From the NCBI GenBank assembly GCA_028554755.1, contig JAPTOF010000010.1, positions 1,844,001 through 1,908,000 of the forward strand: 64,000 nucleotides of DNA. The letters are read 5' to 3'. Of the stretch, positions 24,111 to 36,024 are shown one piece after another. The notes beneath the pieces are model-generated. The model was not told the DNA's origin, searched no databases, and worked only from the letters and a program-made list of their open reading frames with translations. This DNA is from Cordia subcordata (lineage: Eukaryota > Streptophyta > Magnoliopsida > Boraginales > Cordiaceae). The number at the start of each line of letters is the position of its first letter. Position 1 is the first letter of the stretch. The translations under genes and the position numbers were made by a program.

Positions 24111-25110
24111 CCCTATGCCAAAGTGGTTAGTTGACGATTTATTTTGATTCAGGATCCTATCTTTCTTTTGAAAACATCATGTGTTCTTTGAATAATTTAT
24201 AACCTACGTTGGTACATGTGACTACATTACGAGATTTATAACTTTAGAGTAGATTCAATATGAACTTATTTAAAGTAAATTTAGAGTCAACTACAGAAAG
24301 TTCTTCCATTTTCTAGTTTACTTTGGCTCATTTGGTCAACAGGCACAGGTCTCTCCGTATATATAAGCATTATCTTATTTTTCCTATGCAGATACCTTTT
24401 GTTACCAATTATCTACAGCCATCACATGCACTTTGATCATGTGGAACTGTTAGTTTGCAGGATATCTCCTATTTTATTCTCTTATTTACCGGTGCTAGAT
24501 GCCATGATTACGAGTCATTTATTTTATAATTGAAACTACTCAAATTTAATTATTCACTCGCCAACTCGTTGAACTTTGTTAACTAACTCAAAAATGTTTA
24601 AATCAACAATGATGATGCTGCAAAACTTGAGTTATTGTACGATAAAATTATTACCTGTTAAAGAGCCAGTGTCGGACGATATGTCACATCCTTCCAACTT
24701 TTACTAGTAAGACAGGTGATTGGAGAATAAAGCATAATCTGTATTTCTGATTATAGGCTTCAAAGTCCAAATGATGGAAAAGGAAATAGCTCTAATAATC
24801 ATCATTGTATGCACAACGTCCATTGTCCAATAGCATTCAATAGTCCCACAACGATAAATCACGAGTCAATTAGTTACAGAACACAAGTATTTCTTATCAT
24901 GGTATCGGAACTAAATGGCGGAAATCCCACATAAGCAAGTAGTTCCACTCAACTCAAACGAGTTACTAGAAAAAGCATACATCATGTACAAACATAGATT
25001 ACAAAGAATGAAGATCATTACAAGACTTGGTAATTTGTAAGCTGGCTATTAGAACAATAAAATCTCAATCAAAAGGGTACCTCAAAATGCAAGTGCCTGA
25101 ATTGACTATA
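24111..25110. other. Intergenic region downstream of the arabinogalactan gene
   Basis: No coding region is supported. The phrase catggtatcggaac near 24898 resembles a retrotransposon primer-binding site, but without an LTR or gag-pol it cannot be called. Nothing else stands out. Confidence 0.35.
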
Positions 25111-25262
25111 CACCTGATACGGGTGAATACCGATCCCAACCCGTGCATTCCGAGTACTAGACTATACCGGCCATCGACCCGATCTCCACCTGATATGGAT
25201 GTGTACAGATCCTAACCCGCGCATTTCCGGTACTAGACCGTACCGGCCACGGACCCGATCTC
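25111..25262. repeat. Tandem repeat, two 76-bp units at the 3' end of the AGP gene
   Basis: Two diverged copies of a 76-bp unit lie head to tail (25111-25186 and 25187-25262). Each starts CACCTGATA and ends GGACCCGATCTC or CGACCCGATCTC, with ACTAGAC..TACCGGCCA in the middle. They directly abut the stop codon of the minus-strand AGP gene, so they form the start of its 3' UTR. Confidence 0.75.
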
Positions 25263-25651
25263 TACTGGAACCACAGCAAAACAGCAAAAACCATTGCAAG
25301 CAGCTTCACTGATTTCAATGAACTATGATCACACACAGCAGAAGAAGCTGGAAGAGAGCCAGATGGAGCCATTGCAGACTGATCAGGGCCATTAAAAGAG
25401 GTTTCATCTGGATTTGTGCTAGGATTTGAAGGGATTGTTGGCACCACCCCACTAGGAGAAGGCAAGAGAGGAGCAATATCAGGTGACAATTCAGTGTCAG
25501 GAGAGAGAGGAGAATCAGGCGACACTGCTGGTGCTGCTGAAATGCTTGGTGTCTCTGTGCTCAGCTCATCTGCAGATAAAGCAGCTACCAAAGGTGAGGC
25601 CACAAAAGCCATCATCATCATGAGTGCAACTAGAAAGCAAAAGAAGGCCAT
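25262..25651 (-). CDS. AGP: Classical arabinogalactan protein, GPI-anchored
   Basis: AGPs are heavily glycosylated cell-surface proteins tied to the plasma membrane by a GPI anchor. This intronless gene encodes 129 aa. The start chosen is the Met of MAFFCFLVALMMMM at 25651, because it opens a clean signal peptide (cleavage near ALSA, residues about 24-27) and lies 45 bp below a TATA box; the frame is open further upstream, but that part does not look like a leader. The mature part is Pro/Ala/Ser/Thr-rich with scattered SP, AP and TP pairs (SAAPAVSPDSPLSPDTELSP), the expected hydroxyproline O-glycosylation sites. The C-terminus, VKLLAMVFAVLLWF, is a hydrophobic GPI-attachment signal. It is more acidic than many AGPs. 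I cannot assign it to a numbered family member. Confidence 0.85.
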   Translation of the reverse strand: MAFFCFLVALMMMMAFVASPLVAALSADELSTETPSISAAPAVSPDSPLSPDTELSPDIAPLLPSPSGVVPTIPSNPSTNPDETSFNGPDQSAMAPSGSLPASSAVCDHSSLKSVKLLAMVFAVLLWFQ

Positions 25652-25695
25652 TTTTAATGATAATGAAATCAATGACACCTTCTTGGAGAGTGTAA

Positions 25696-25703
25696 TATTT
25701 ATA
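25696..25703 (-). promoter_or_regulatory. TATA box of the AGP gene
   Basis: The minus strand reads TATAAATA here, 45 bp upstream of the chosen ATG. Transcription would start near 25665-25670 with a very short leader, which supports that ATG over upstream in-frame codons. Confidence 0.6.
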
Positions 25704-25829
25704 TTTAAGGAGGAATATAAAGCGAGAAAAAAAGATTCGATGCCAATTAACACGTCAAGTTTAATTTTAGTACGTTCTTTACATAACCGATTTGAGACGA
25801 GGGATAACATTTGTGGGAGATAAAACTAT

Positions 25830-27340
25830 TTCCATTAGCATTATGATTAAAGTAAGAAAAAAGTGTGACTAGTGATAAGTGGTGATGAGCATAGTGGTTC
25901 TTGGATGGTGCATATTTGACAAGGATTGGGAAGATACAGGTTGGCAAGTGGAAAGGGACAAAAATTTAGGTTGTAGGTATGAAATATGTCTGATTGAGGA
26001 AGATTCCTTTTTAGCCCGTGACAAAGGCGTCCCCAACGTTGATCATGGGAACATTAGACAGCGGTGTACCATGTGTTCATGTTGAGTATGACTGTGCGAG
26101 TCACATATTGCAAGCAAATTTGGAGCATATTTAGTTTTTTTTTCCCCCTCAAGTGAGGAAGCGCCGAGTTAAACAGAGATCATTCTTGGAGGAGTAACCT
26201 GTCTAGCATCCTTCTCTAACAGTTTTCTATTTGTATCTGGGTGTCTCCAAAATATGTGTTCCTAGAGAAAGCATCAAACCGAAATTTGCAAATCAAGCCA
26301 TACCCTTGTTTGCTTTCTTATAAATGTTTGATAGACAACATGTGGTTTGTCTCAACGTTCTCCTGCACTTCTCCTAAAAGGTAGAGCGGGGCTCGATTGT
26401 TAGACATTACTCTCAATCTAACGAACGAAAACTCGAGAATTTGTCTTGATCTCAAAATCACAAGAAATGATCAAATGAAGAAGGCTCTCGTATCAGATAT
26501 CGAGAACTCCCAAGTCTTCAAGCATTTGAAATTAAAAATTCACGAGACTTACAATCAAAATTCTTACTTTTTGTGTTCCGTGACATCTTGTATCACATTA
26601 ATTTTCAGAGGCTACTAGTTAAAATTGAATCATTAAAGAACTGAGTCACGCTATAAAGGGTCTGCTGGTGACGATTCAGTTCAGGCAGCAAGGAACTGCA
26701 GGTAGCTTATTCCACCACTAGCATACTTCTGCACGGATCTCCATTCTTGAGTCACTGTGAAGTGCTCCAGGATTCCATTGTTCCTTTCAACTCGGCAGCA
26801 AGTTCCTTAGTAAGAAATACGGGGTTCCATTTTCAAACCAATTAGTGTTTGGAAGATTAGTCCATGACTAATATGAATTAAAAGTTTGTAACTTTTTTAC
26901 ATGAGAAGAACACATATCCTATCCATTTATTATGGGCGAGGTTTAAAGAAGAGTTGAACTCACTTTAGAGTCTATTATAGTAGTCTTACTTTGTATTTTG
27001 CGAGAGATCATTTGTATGTTTTGCTGAAAATTAAAAAAAAAAAAAAAAACAAACTAATTGACTTGGAACATGCATCAGATTTGTAACTTAGAAACGAGCC
27101 GATATGGTGTAGGGGGAAACCCTTTGCAGAAAAAGTGAAGAAAGAGAAAAAGAACTCTATAATATGGTTGAGATAATATAGATTTTCGTGTTATACGTTG
27201 TCCTTAATCATTTTTTTAGATTGAAAAAGAACACTTTATTAATAGAACCTTCAAATCAGCAATCAAATCCGAGTATAGTTACGCGTCACGACCCCAAATA
27301 TGTCATCTCTTACATTATTATTGATCTATTTAATTAGACA
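25830..27340. other. Intergenic region between AGP and HIPP genes
   Basis: Several short open frames occur, but none has recognisable content. An A18 run sits near 27031-27048. I see no gene, tRNA or clear transposon. Confidence 0.4.
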
Positions 27341-27343
27341 AGG

Positions 27344-28309
27344 TTACATTAGTGAACAAGCATTAGCATTCTCGTCGCTGAACATGGTCAGAATCGCACT
27401 GTCTGAAGCACAAAAATAATCCATCACTGGCTGTGGAATCACTTGATCGTCTTCTTTTTTCTCTTTTTTTGCATCTTCTTCTTCTTCATCACTTCTCTTC
27501 ACCATTTTCACTTTCTTCCCGGTCTTTTTCCTTAGTTTTTTCCATACCTTCTCTGGATTGATTCGTCCTGTCACCACCACCTTATGATTTGGCATGTCCG
27601 TCATAAACTTCTCAACCCCTAAAAGATTTCCAAAATTGTGAGAAACAAATCATCATTATTACAGAATGAAAATTACTTAAATATATTTGTATCGCCAATA
27701 AAAGTCAAATGAACAGGTCAAGTTTTATTACAATTACTTGAAATGAGTTCGGATAACATCCTTTTTGGTTGGGTATGGATTTGACTATTCCTACAACCCA
27801 TAAATTAGTTAACCATGGACATATTATACTTAATGGGCGTGTAGTAGATGTACGAAGTTATTGCTGCAAACTCCGAAATGTTATTAAAGGTGAAATTTTA
27901 CTTAGTTTGATAGAGATTTAATTGGTTCCGTGTAATTTTACTATTGATTACAAAATGATTCAATTTAACGTGATAATATACATTTCTAACTTGCGCATTC
28001 ATGACAATACATATAATGTGACAAATTTAGATTATGTCGCAACGTAAAACCTTACGAGATTATTAGCGAGAGTCAGGGGAGAAAACCTTTGATTTTAGAG
28101 ATGACTTTGGCAACGCTTCTTTCACATGCATTGCAATACATGGAAACTCGAAATTCCACAGTGACAACCTGTGACCAACAACAATAATTAATCTTTCCAA
28201 AATCATACGAGGGAGAAAAAGAAATTAAAAAAGACTTATGTTACATGTTGCCTAAAATATAAATTTAGTTTACTTTGTTATTATCTTCTCTTTTCTTGTC
28301 TTTTCCCAT
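27344..28309 (-). CDS. HIPP: Heavy-metal-associated isoprenylated plant protein (HIPP)
   Basis: HIPPs are plant metallochaperone-like proteins that combine a metal-binding HMA domain with a farnesylated tail. Three exons, right to left, are 28309-28274, 28168-28087 and 27618-27344: 393 nt, 130 aa. The HMA domain covers about residues 13-80 in the usual beta-alpha-beta order ([15 protein letters not shown]... [17 protein letters not shown]). The metal motif M-x-C-x-x-C is intact (MYCNAC). A Lys/Glu-rich spacer (residues about 83-100) precedes the conserved [13 protein letters not shown] end, whose CSLM is a CaaX prenylation box. The start is chosen because the 12-codon first exon [12 protein letters not shown] ends at a good gtaaac donor in phase 0. 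Membrane or nuclear association via the prenyl group is inferred from the family. Confidence 0.88.
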
Positions 28310-30165
28310 TGGAACAGAAGGGAAAAGACAAGGGTGTCAATGGAGGCAAAAACAATATATATATATATATATATATATGCTCGCAAGTAACAATTGAAAA
28401 TGTCGTCGGTTAATGCAGTTATAATTGGAATAGCCAATGAAATGTTGCCCAAAAAATTGGGGTCGGGAATAATAGGAATTTCTAGACGTTAGATAATGAA
28501 AACTGTGAAAATTGTCAAACAAATTTTCTTTTCAAATATTTGATCCTTGTCTGCATGCAACTACAGGCAGAGCTTGGATCGTATAGTCATCGGGACACAT
28601 TTATATAAAATTTTTTTGTATGAGTTAAAAAATAATTAGTAAACAAAAATATATAATAATTAATATAATAATATCTTAATACACAGAAAATATAAATTAA
28701 TAACTTTAGTTATTGTAAATAGAATTATATTCAATAGTTATTCACGACATATCTTCATATTTTCGCAACTTACAGCAGTGTTGTTAAATATGTCTCTCTT
28801 TATATAAGATACCAAATAATTATTTATTACACTATTTCGTTTTTTTTTCTTTTCTTTCCATCTTCTTTACTCTCTCTAATTTTAATTATTTTTAAGTTTT
28901 TCGCTTTTTACAACACAACGTATTACAAATTTATATCTTTTACCATCATCTGTCATTATTATGCGGGATACACTCTCGTCGCAATGAGAATACTCAATTT
29001 AAATTAGTCTCATTACAAGAAAATATTATATAAGAAGACGAGGAAACTTTTTTGTAACTTCACTAGGATGGTGCATCTTCACAACATTTATCATAGTAAT
29101 CTAGCTTGAATGACTATTGTCAAAAATTGAATTATTTGCTTACAAGTTTTAGAAATGGGCCAACTTTTTCGAAAGACCATCTATTGTTTTGGAAACTTTC
29201 TCCTACAGAAAAGGCAAGCTTCACTTTAAAAAAATTTTAAAAAAAAGAAGAAAAGAAAAAAGAAATGAGCACTTCGTTAAACAACAAAGACATATAAGAA
29301 TATTGGACCCAAGCCAACCAGTCTCAATTACATATTACAATCACAAGACAACAATACGACAGGGTCAGGCCCTTTATAGAAAGTAAATGAGGCCCAAAGC
29401 CGAAAACATCTCTTGTATAAACGTTTTGCATAGACCCATTAAATATAAAAGGGTAAGTAACATCTCCACGCCCTATGGTTCGCCATAAATATACATTACT
29501 CTCTTATAGTGTCAAAATAAATACATATTCCTCATTTTAGGAGTCATACATGCTACGTATTTGAGAGTCACATGAAACTTTCAGGTCTATTTTAAAGGAC
29601 ACGTATGCTATATATTTGAAAACAACAAGAGAGTTCCGTGCCTATCATAAAATTACATAGGATTAATATGCACTTATAATGAACCACCAGAAATTTGATA
29701 CTGTTTACCCAATATAAAATAAAACCCCGTGGGTGGCATGGCTAAACATCTTATTTTGCATTTTTTTTTTTTCTTTTTCTCTTGTCTTCACTTTGAACAT
29801 CTGGAAGAAGACTGTGGACTTTTGCTTTTTCTTTAATACCTAGCGGCCCAAATTCTAGAAAATTCCACCTCCAAACTAAGCCCATCCAAACCCACGCGGT
29901 CCACGCATTCACATAAAACCAAAAAAACAAATAAATGAAAATTCTTCTGATTGGGCCCGCTCTGCCCACGCTTATTGCAAACTGGACCAATCACACGCAA
30001 TAAAGAGTCTCCTCCGCCCACCAAATCAGACCCACGCGCAGAATCTCTACGCACCGCTTCTTCATTGGTAAATTAATTAAAACACTTTACCAAATTTTCA
30101 AAATCGCCAACAAAATACGATTTTGAACATATTCAAAATTATATTTAATTCATATCAAAATATCA
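28310..30165. other. Intergenic region upstream of the HIPP gene
   Basis: It begins with a (TA)n microsatellite at 28353-28378, which probably lies in the HIPP promoter. At 29540-29620 two diverged copies of a TATTTGA-containing phrase follow each other. The 29850-30060 stretch is richer in GC and open on the minus strand in two frames, but gives no recognisable protein. No gene is supported. Confidence 0.4.
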
Positions 30166-30670
30166 ATGGAAAACCCCAAAGCATGCCTTTCGTTCATGGA
30201 TTACTTGGCTAGATAAACTTCCAACTAAAATGCATTTGCTTAGCTGGGGAATTTACATTGACCTTCTCTGCATGTTCTGCAGTTAATGTACTGAATCACA
30301 TAGGTATTTGTTTTTCGAGTGCTGCTTTACTCGCTGCATTTGGTGCAGACACATGAAACTTGCTCTTGGTCCTCATAGGATCACTAATTGGAAAGACGTC
30401 TCCCTCTATATCAGCAAAAAGTGCATGCCTAATACATTGAGTTCTTTTGTTACAAAACTTTGTTTTAAAGTCACTATTTATCATATTTGGATTAAAAGGA
30501 ACTGCAAAATTTCCAAGAATGAAGCTCAGAGCGAAGATTGCCTTCGAGAGGCTATTTCTTTTGACATCAAAATGAAAGTGTATAGAATAGGAAAATTTTG
30601 TGACAACACATTCAACAGGTGTATTTATAGATTATGGAACATTGATGTTGATATCCTTAGGTCTTGACTT
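30165..30670 (+). mobile_element. Remnant of a LINE-type retrotransposon (zf-RVT end)
   Basis: Translated in shifting frames, this block gives the pattern of the zinc-binding domain found after the reverse transcriptase of plant LINEs. One frame has WITWLDKLPTKMHLLSWGI near 30195, followed after a frame change by LFFECCFTRCIWC at about 30310 and a basic tail to 30665. The reading frame is broken and the reverse transcriptase itself is absent, so this is a 5'-truncated fossil. A (TA)n tract follows at 30750-30773. Confidence 0.6.
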
Positions 30671-31389
30671 TTGTTTTGTGGATCAATGTCGTTTCTAGGT
30701 TCTTATAAAATTTTGTGAATATTAATATATGCTCTTGCTTGCTTAGCAAATATATATATATATATATATATATGTACATACATGTAAAAGTTTCTTTTCC
30801 TACAAAAAATAGATCAAGATGAAATTTCATAAAAGCTATATAACACTCATAAGAGACATGTTGTTCGATACAAAATTGATGGATTAATAGAGACAAGTGT
30901 TTCTTAATCACTTCGTTATCATCCTTTCTTCCCCGTTAACTTCAAATCAAATCCTCGATTCAACATAATATTATAAAAACAATAACTTGTCCGAATGATT
31001 CTAGTCCATTTTAATGAGTACACAAATGAAAATGTCAATCTTAAAATAGTTTCTTTAACTTTCCATTTTTGACCCAATTCAATTTGAAGTTGGTTAATTA
31101 TTATTATTCTTGTTAAACTTCTCACTCCCACGAGATTGAACGGACCTCAAGCAATTGAAGCTGGTTCAATTACTTGAGTTACATACTCATTCCTCCAAAT
31201 GGTTAAATTTAACTTTGAAGAAGACATAATAAATTTATCTAAAAATAATCAAAATTTGGCAAATGAATTAAAATAAACACACGTAAAATTTGTAGTTTAG
31301 ACATTTTGCAAACTCTTAAATACCTATATGATAATTATTTCTTTGTTACAAAGAAAATTCAATTGATGAAGCTTGACTATCGGCGTAAC

Positions 31390-31555
31390 TTACGTAGTCC
31401 GATCATGAACTTATAAACTTTGGAAGTGCAGCACGTCTTCTATATTGAGTACCAAGTAAGTTAGCTGATACCCACCCAAAATAGGAGATTGAAATTGAAC
31501 TCAGGTTATAATAAATGTTCGACTCAACTCTTATTGTGAGGGCATTTATGTAGAT
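31390..31555 (-). repeat. SINE-like dispersed repeat, copy 2
   Basis: On the minus strand it carries agagttgagtcgaa, a B-box-like GAGTTCAATTTC near 31490, then GGTATCAGCTAACTTACTTGGTA and an ending near aattgaattttct. The order of blocks matches the copies at 23930-24110 and 60085-60270. It lies just upstream of the SOD promoter. Confidence 0.42.
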
Positions 31556-31989
31556 AATACAATAAGTGAGGGTGAATTATACTGCCCCACAGGCACGTGG
31601 GGAATACACACACCAAATGTGTTTAGTAGGTGAATTGATCAGCCATTTGAATTGCAACGTGCAAACCCACACCAACCCCACACCCTCCAACACATTAAGA
31701 AAGTAATATAGTCTATTTAGTGTGTGTAGTGTGTGTGTGAGAAAAGGCATCAGTTCACACTCTCTACTAGTAGAGGATATATATCATCTCCTCTTCGTTG
31801 AGAGCATCAACACAACACAGCACTGTAAAGGGGTGCACTGAGGTACATATCATGTTAAACAAACAACCTTAAATTTCCATCTCAACCCATCTATCTTTTT
31901 CACAATTTTTTGCTTCTCTATTTCAATACTATTTGTATTTGCTTATTTTTTCTTATTGGGTTAAAATTTTTATTTTTTATCAGATTCAG

Positions 31990-32128
31990 AGTTCATTTGG
32001 ATTGATTTTTTTTTTTTTCTCTCTTGAGGCTTTTTCTTTGAAGCTAAAATGGTGTCAGCTTTTTCAGAAATTCAATTGAAAAAAATGTGTTTTTTTATGG
32101 AAAAGAAAAAGCAAATCCAAACAGATGA
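31990..32128. mobile_element. Small MITE in the SOD leader intron
   Basis: The left end TTCATTTGGATTGATTTTTT and the right end AAAAAGCAAATCCAAACAGA are inverted copies around about 100 bp of non-coding filler. Its termini resemble those at 32669-32911 and 49120-49339. Confidence 0.55.
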
Positions 32129-32668
32129 GTGGAAATGTATTGTGTAACGTTTTCTTTTTGACTTTTGTTGCTTCCTAGCTTAATTTTCCAGCTGATTGAT
32201 TTAATCGGATTATGTTTGACTATTTTTTGTTGATCAGTATTGTTAAGAAACTGATCCATATATAGATCTAGAGTATGTTAGTTTCATAAACTTTTCATTT
32301 GTTGTTGTATCTAGTGCACAAGACTCTTTATTCGCGAAAATTTTAATTCAAAGGTTCGGTTATTTTGTGAAAATTATAATGCATTTTGTGCATCTGTTGG
32401 TTTGTGTATGTTTATGTGTTGTTTTGAATTTCTACTTGGTTTACATGTTTATGGTTATTTGTTGTTTTGAATTTGTACTTGGTTTACATGCTTACTTAAG
32501 TGAAAACTTTATTGTTAATTTGATCCTAAGTTTTGGGGTGTCACTGATTCTTGGGTGGTTTTAGAATCAGATAAACCAAATTAGGCGAAGTCAGATCGCT
32601 TCTTATCCCACTAGGAGAGGCCGGGTATGATTTCGAATTAGATACTGCGCCCAAAAAATACCACGTTA

Positions 32669-32911
32669 AGGGCTTGTTTAGATTGGTTTTTTTCAAAAAC
32701 ATTTTTTTAACGGTTTTTTTTTTAGAAGCTAAAAATTTTGGCTTCTTAAAAAAACTGTATTTGAGCTTTTTCAGATTTGAGCTTTTTTCAGAGCTGAGCT
32801 TTTTTTCAGTTTTTTTGGAAGTCAAACCAAATAGTTATTGCAAATTTAATGTAATTTTTTCAGAAAAAAAAAGTACTTTCTCCTTAAAAAAAACCAATCC
32901 AAACAGGCCCT
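32669..32911. mobile_element. MITE in the SOD leader intron
   Basis: The left end AGGGCTTGTTTAGATTGGTT and the right end AACCAATCCAAACAGGCCCT form about 22-bp terminal inverted repeats with few mismatches, and the inner parts (AAGCTAAAAATTTTGGCTTC and neighbours) are also self-complementary. The type resembles Tourist- or hAT-related plant MITEs; I cannot decide which, because the target duplication is not clear. Confidence 0.65.
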
Positions 32912-33570
32912 AAAAATAAGTTCTGTTTCACTATCTGTGAGTTGATATGTTGGGGGATATATAGAATTATAAAAAGCTTTGTGTCGTCTCTTGGTTGTTG
33001 TGATTCCTTATGGTAATTTAGTTGACGGGATTAAGTGGATTAGATATCTACTGAGGCTTTTGCTAAAACTTGCTCGAGAAACTCTTGATCACATAAATGC
33101 AAACATAACAAATTGCAGTTTACGACTGTTTCTAGCTTGTCGATAATTGGAATTTATCTTTTCTTCAATTTATGGAGAACTCTGTAGACATTTTTCCAGT
33201 TGTGATCATAGCTTTTTCGCGTGATTTTTTTCTTCAAATGCAAGTGCAAGCTCTAAACAAAGAAAAATGAAAATGAAGGGAAAACAGGGAAATAGTTTGG
33301 ATTAGTGGACTCTTTCTGCTTCCGTTGACGTTCATCTCTGGTTTTGAATAATAGTTGCAGTGTAAGGAAATTGGTTTCTTTCTGTTCGTTCAGTGGTTAT
33401 GCATTGTGTATGCTAATGTTCAACTTGGGAACTTCTGCAGTTTTCTCTTGTTGTGTGATTCTTCTGCATTTATGTGCTCTGTTACAATGCTTGACCTCTA
33501 TAATACCATAAATTAATTTTTAAATTGACTCAAAGATCTAGTCACTGTAATTTCTAGATCACAAAAAACA

Positions 33571-35299
33571 ATGGTGAAGGCTGTCGCAGTTCTCAGCAGC
33601 AGTGAGGGTGTCAGTGGCACCATCTTCTTTACCCAAGAAGGCGAGGGTAAGTCTGTCTACACTATACAATGTTCATTGCTGCCACTTCTGCATGCTTTAA
33701 GTTAATTTTTGTGTGCTTTGGTGCTTAAAAGGGTTTAGAGTCAATATTGTTTTTTTAATGCCTCAGGTCCAACTACGGTCACAGGAAATGTTTCTGGCCT
33801 AAAACCTGGGCACCATGGCTTCCACGTTCATGCTCTTGGTGACACGACCAACGGGTGCATGTCAACAGGTAATTTTGTGTGTATTTCACAGGGGAGGTAC
33901 AGTGACATCTCAAGTTATGTTATGCCATTAATTTTGATTTCGTGACTTGCAGGACCACATTTTAATCCAGCTGGAAAAGAACATGGTGCTCCTGAAGATG
34001 AGAATCGTCATGCTGGTGATCTTGGTAACATCACTGTCGGAGAAGATGGTAGAGTATCTTCCTTTCTGGCTTGCATGTTGAGCATCATTGTTATCAGATT
34101 ATCAGTTATCTAATCTATTTGCTGATAACAATAAATTACTTCACCTGGGGCATTTTGGATCATATAACGGGGACACTGGATCACTGAACTGAATTCAGGC
34201 ATTTTATTTTCTTTCTCTTCTTTTCATTCCCTAATCTATTTTTATCTCTGTGATATTGCAAATATACCTTGGAAAAGATACACTAATCGATTTTCTTTTC
34301 TTCTTATAAATATGACACACTCATGGTGCATGCTTTTTTTGCCTCTTTTCTAAATTTAATCTTTTGGGAATTAGCACAACTATTTTATTTGGCATTATTA
34401 TTCCATTTTTGTTGTTGAAGATGGTTATTGCGACTCCTTTAATGCCTCTAGTTTACGTTGTCTATATTAGACTATTCTTTTTGAGTATCTTCTCATGACT
34501 ATTGCCTAATGTCTCAGGGACGGCTTCTTTCTCTATTGTTGACAAGCAGGTAAATAAATTTTACCTCCATACCTGATAAAGTTATTATGTTTTTGTTTTG
34601 TGATTACCTCTCACATGGTGGACTGCAGATTCCACTTACTGGACCACATTCTGTCATTGGAAGAGCTGTAGTCGTCCATGGTGATCCTGATGATCTTGGA
34701 AAGGGTAAGTGCACTTTGCCATCATGACACTGCAATTGGTTTTGCAATGTCTTCAGCAGAAAACTGCCATCTTTTTCTTCATTATCATAAAACATTGTGC
34801 ACTTAAGCTTTTATAGTTTTGTTTTATTCACACAGCCCAATCTTCTGACCTGGTCCTAATGGGAGTATATCCTCTTCCCTCGTTTTCAGGTGGTCATGAG
34901 CTCAGCAAAACCACAGGAAATGCTGGTGGAAGGGTCGCTTGTGGTAAGCATTGACATTATTATTTTCACTGCTACTTCTATTGTTGTTGTTGCTGTTGCT
35001 GTTGCTGTTATGTTTAATTTCTTGTCCAAGTTGAGGTATTCGTTCAAAAATTTCAACTGCGCATTGTTCAAGTTGAATTATGCTGGATGTGAACATGACA
35101 AGCCACAACTTCATAATGAGATTAGCAGTGGTTGGTTGATATTGCTCTTGAAATCCCAAATGGTTCTTGCCAAGAGTTTCACATCTATTGAGAAATGGAT
35201 TATGTATCAATTGAAGATACTCTGTTTTCGCTTCTCAATAAATCTGTGGATAACCTTTATGTTTGTCACTCTGCAGGTATTATTGGATTGCAGGGTTGA
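33571..35299 (+). CDS. CSD1: Cytosolic copper/zinc superoxide dismutase
   Basis: The enzyme converts superoxide to oxygen and hydrogen peroxide in the cytosol. Seven exons (33571-33646, 33767-33868, 33953-34048, 34518-34549, 34629-34704, 34890-34943, 35277-35299) give 459 nt and 152 aa, the standard length. Copper ligands His45, His47, His62 and His119 and zinc ligands His62, His70, His79 and Asp82 are all present. Cys56 and Cys145 can form the conserved disulfide, and Arg142 is in place to guide substrate. There is no transit peptide, and the N-terminus [18 protein letters not shown] is that of the cytosolic isoform rather than the plastid or peroxisomal one. The protein ends GIIGLQG. In other plants cytosolic CSD transcripts are controlled by miR398; I did not find a certain target site by eye. 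Confidence 0.97.
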
Positions 35300-36015
35300 T
35301 TTTCGCCAAATTTTGATGTCTGCTTTCTCTCCTGGCTGGAACAAGTACAAGTCGCGATTGTCAAACGTACACTTATTAGTATAGTGAATTTTGAAATAAA
35401 CAACGTTTGAGAGTGATGATGGATATTGCTTTGTCATTTGATCTTAGAATGCCTTAGGAATCTTTTCTTGCTGGGAACTTAATATGTTTTACTAAGGAGA
35501 GCTTTTAGTTGTTAATCTTGCCCTGTTTGGATCAAGGAATGCTACTATGCTGAATCAATAAAGTCATAATACTGTCTGTGACAAAATCTTCACCTTTTCT
35601 CATGTTTCTGTTTTTTTCTACATTGTCATTTCTTGCAGCCCATGTCTTGCTAGACACCGCGGTTGGCACGAAAACCAGTTGATCTAACGTTTAAAATTTT
35701 TATAATGACTAAATAATTGGCTCTTCATTTCAATATCAGTATATCGTCGTATCAGTAATATGATATATAAATGCTCAGCCATGGCATCTTCTGTTAAGAG
35801 AAGAGAAAGTTCCAACCTATTTGATTGGTAATGAATGAAAATTGCCATGCTAAAAAGGGACAAATCAGGTTTTAAGTGTTTGATAGCGTGGATGGACCCC
35901 ATGGGACCATGGCTAGTGAAAGAGTTGTCTCATTTTGACTGAATATTTGTGAAGAAGAGAAGGCGTAGGTAGGTAGGTAGGTAGGTCCGTCACTTGGATG
36001 GAGATGGGAAGTGGG
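35300..36015 (+). other. SOD 3' flank
   Basis: Probable 3' UTR (to about 35560), then intergenic DNA. A short (GTAG)n repeat sits at about 35966-35985, just before the Mutator-like element. No further gene is seen. Confidence 0.45.
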
Positions 36016-36024
36016 AGATCTATT

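Larger units (their letters stand above)
31843..33557 (+). other. Long 5' UTR intron of the Cu/Zn-SOD gene, with two MITEs
   Basis: A likely leader exon (about 31780-31842, CA- and TC-rich) ends at CACTGAG|gtacat. The acceptor ttctag at 33557 lies 13 nt before the SOD ATG. The 1.7 kb intron is T-rich as plant leader introns are. A leader intron just ahead of the ATG is usual for cytosolic Cu/Zn-SOD genes. The exact donor is uncertain; a gtaaag site at about 31825 is an alternative. Confidence 0.55.

Noticed and set aside
24895..24915. Retrotransposon primer-binding-site-like TGGTATCGGAAC
   Set aside because: It has mismatches to the usual site, and there is no LTR end or gag-pol sequence beside it.
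25416..25823. 135-codon plus-strand frame
   Set aside because: It is antisense to the AGP gene and reflects the Pro/Ala/Ser codon pattern on the other strand.
29751..30054. Two overlapping minus-strand frames of 73-79 codons in a GC-richer stretch
   Set aside because: There are no recognisable domains or splice-supported continuation; probably chance.
34890..35384. 164-codon plus-strand frame starting in SOD exon 6
   Set aside because: It reads through a SOD intron in a frame different from the enzyme; the correct exons give a full-length 152-aa SOD.
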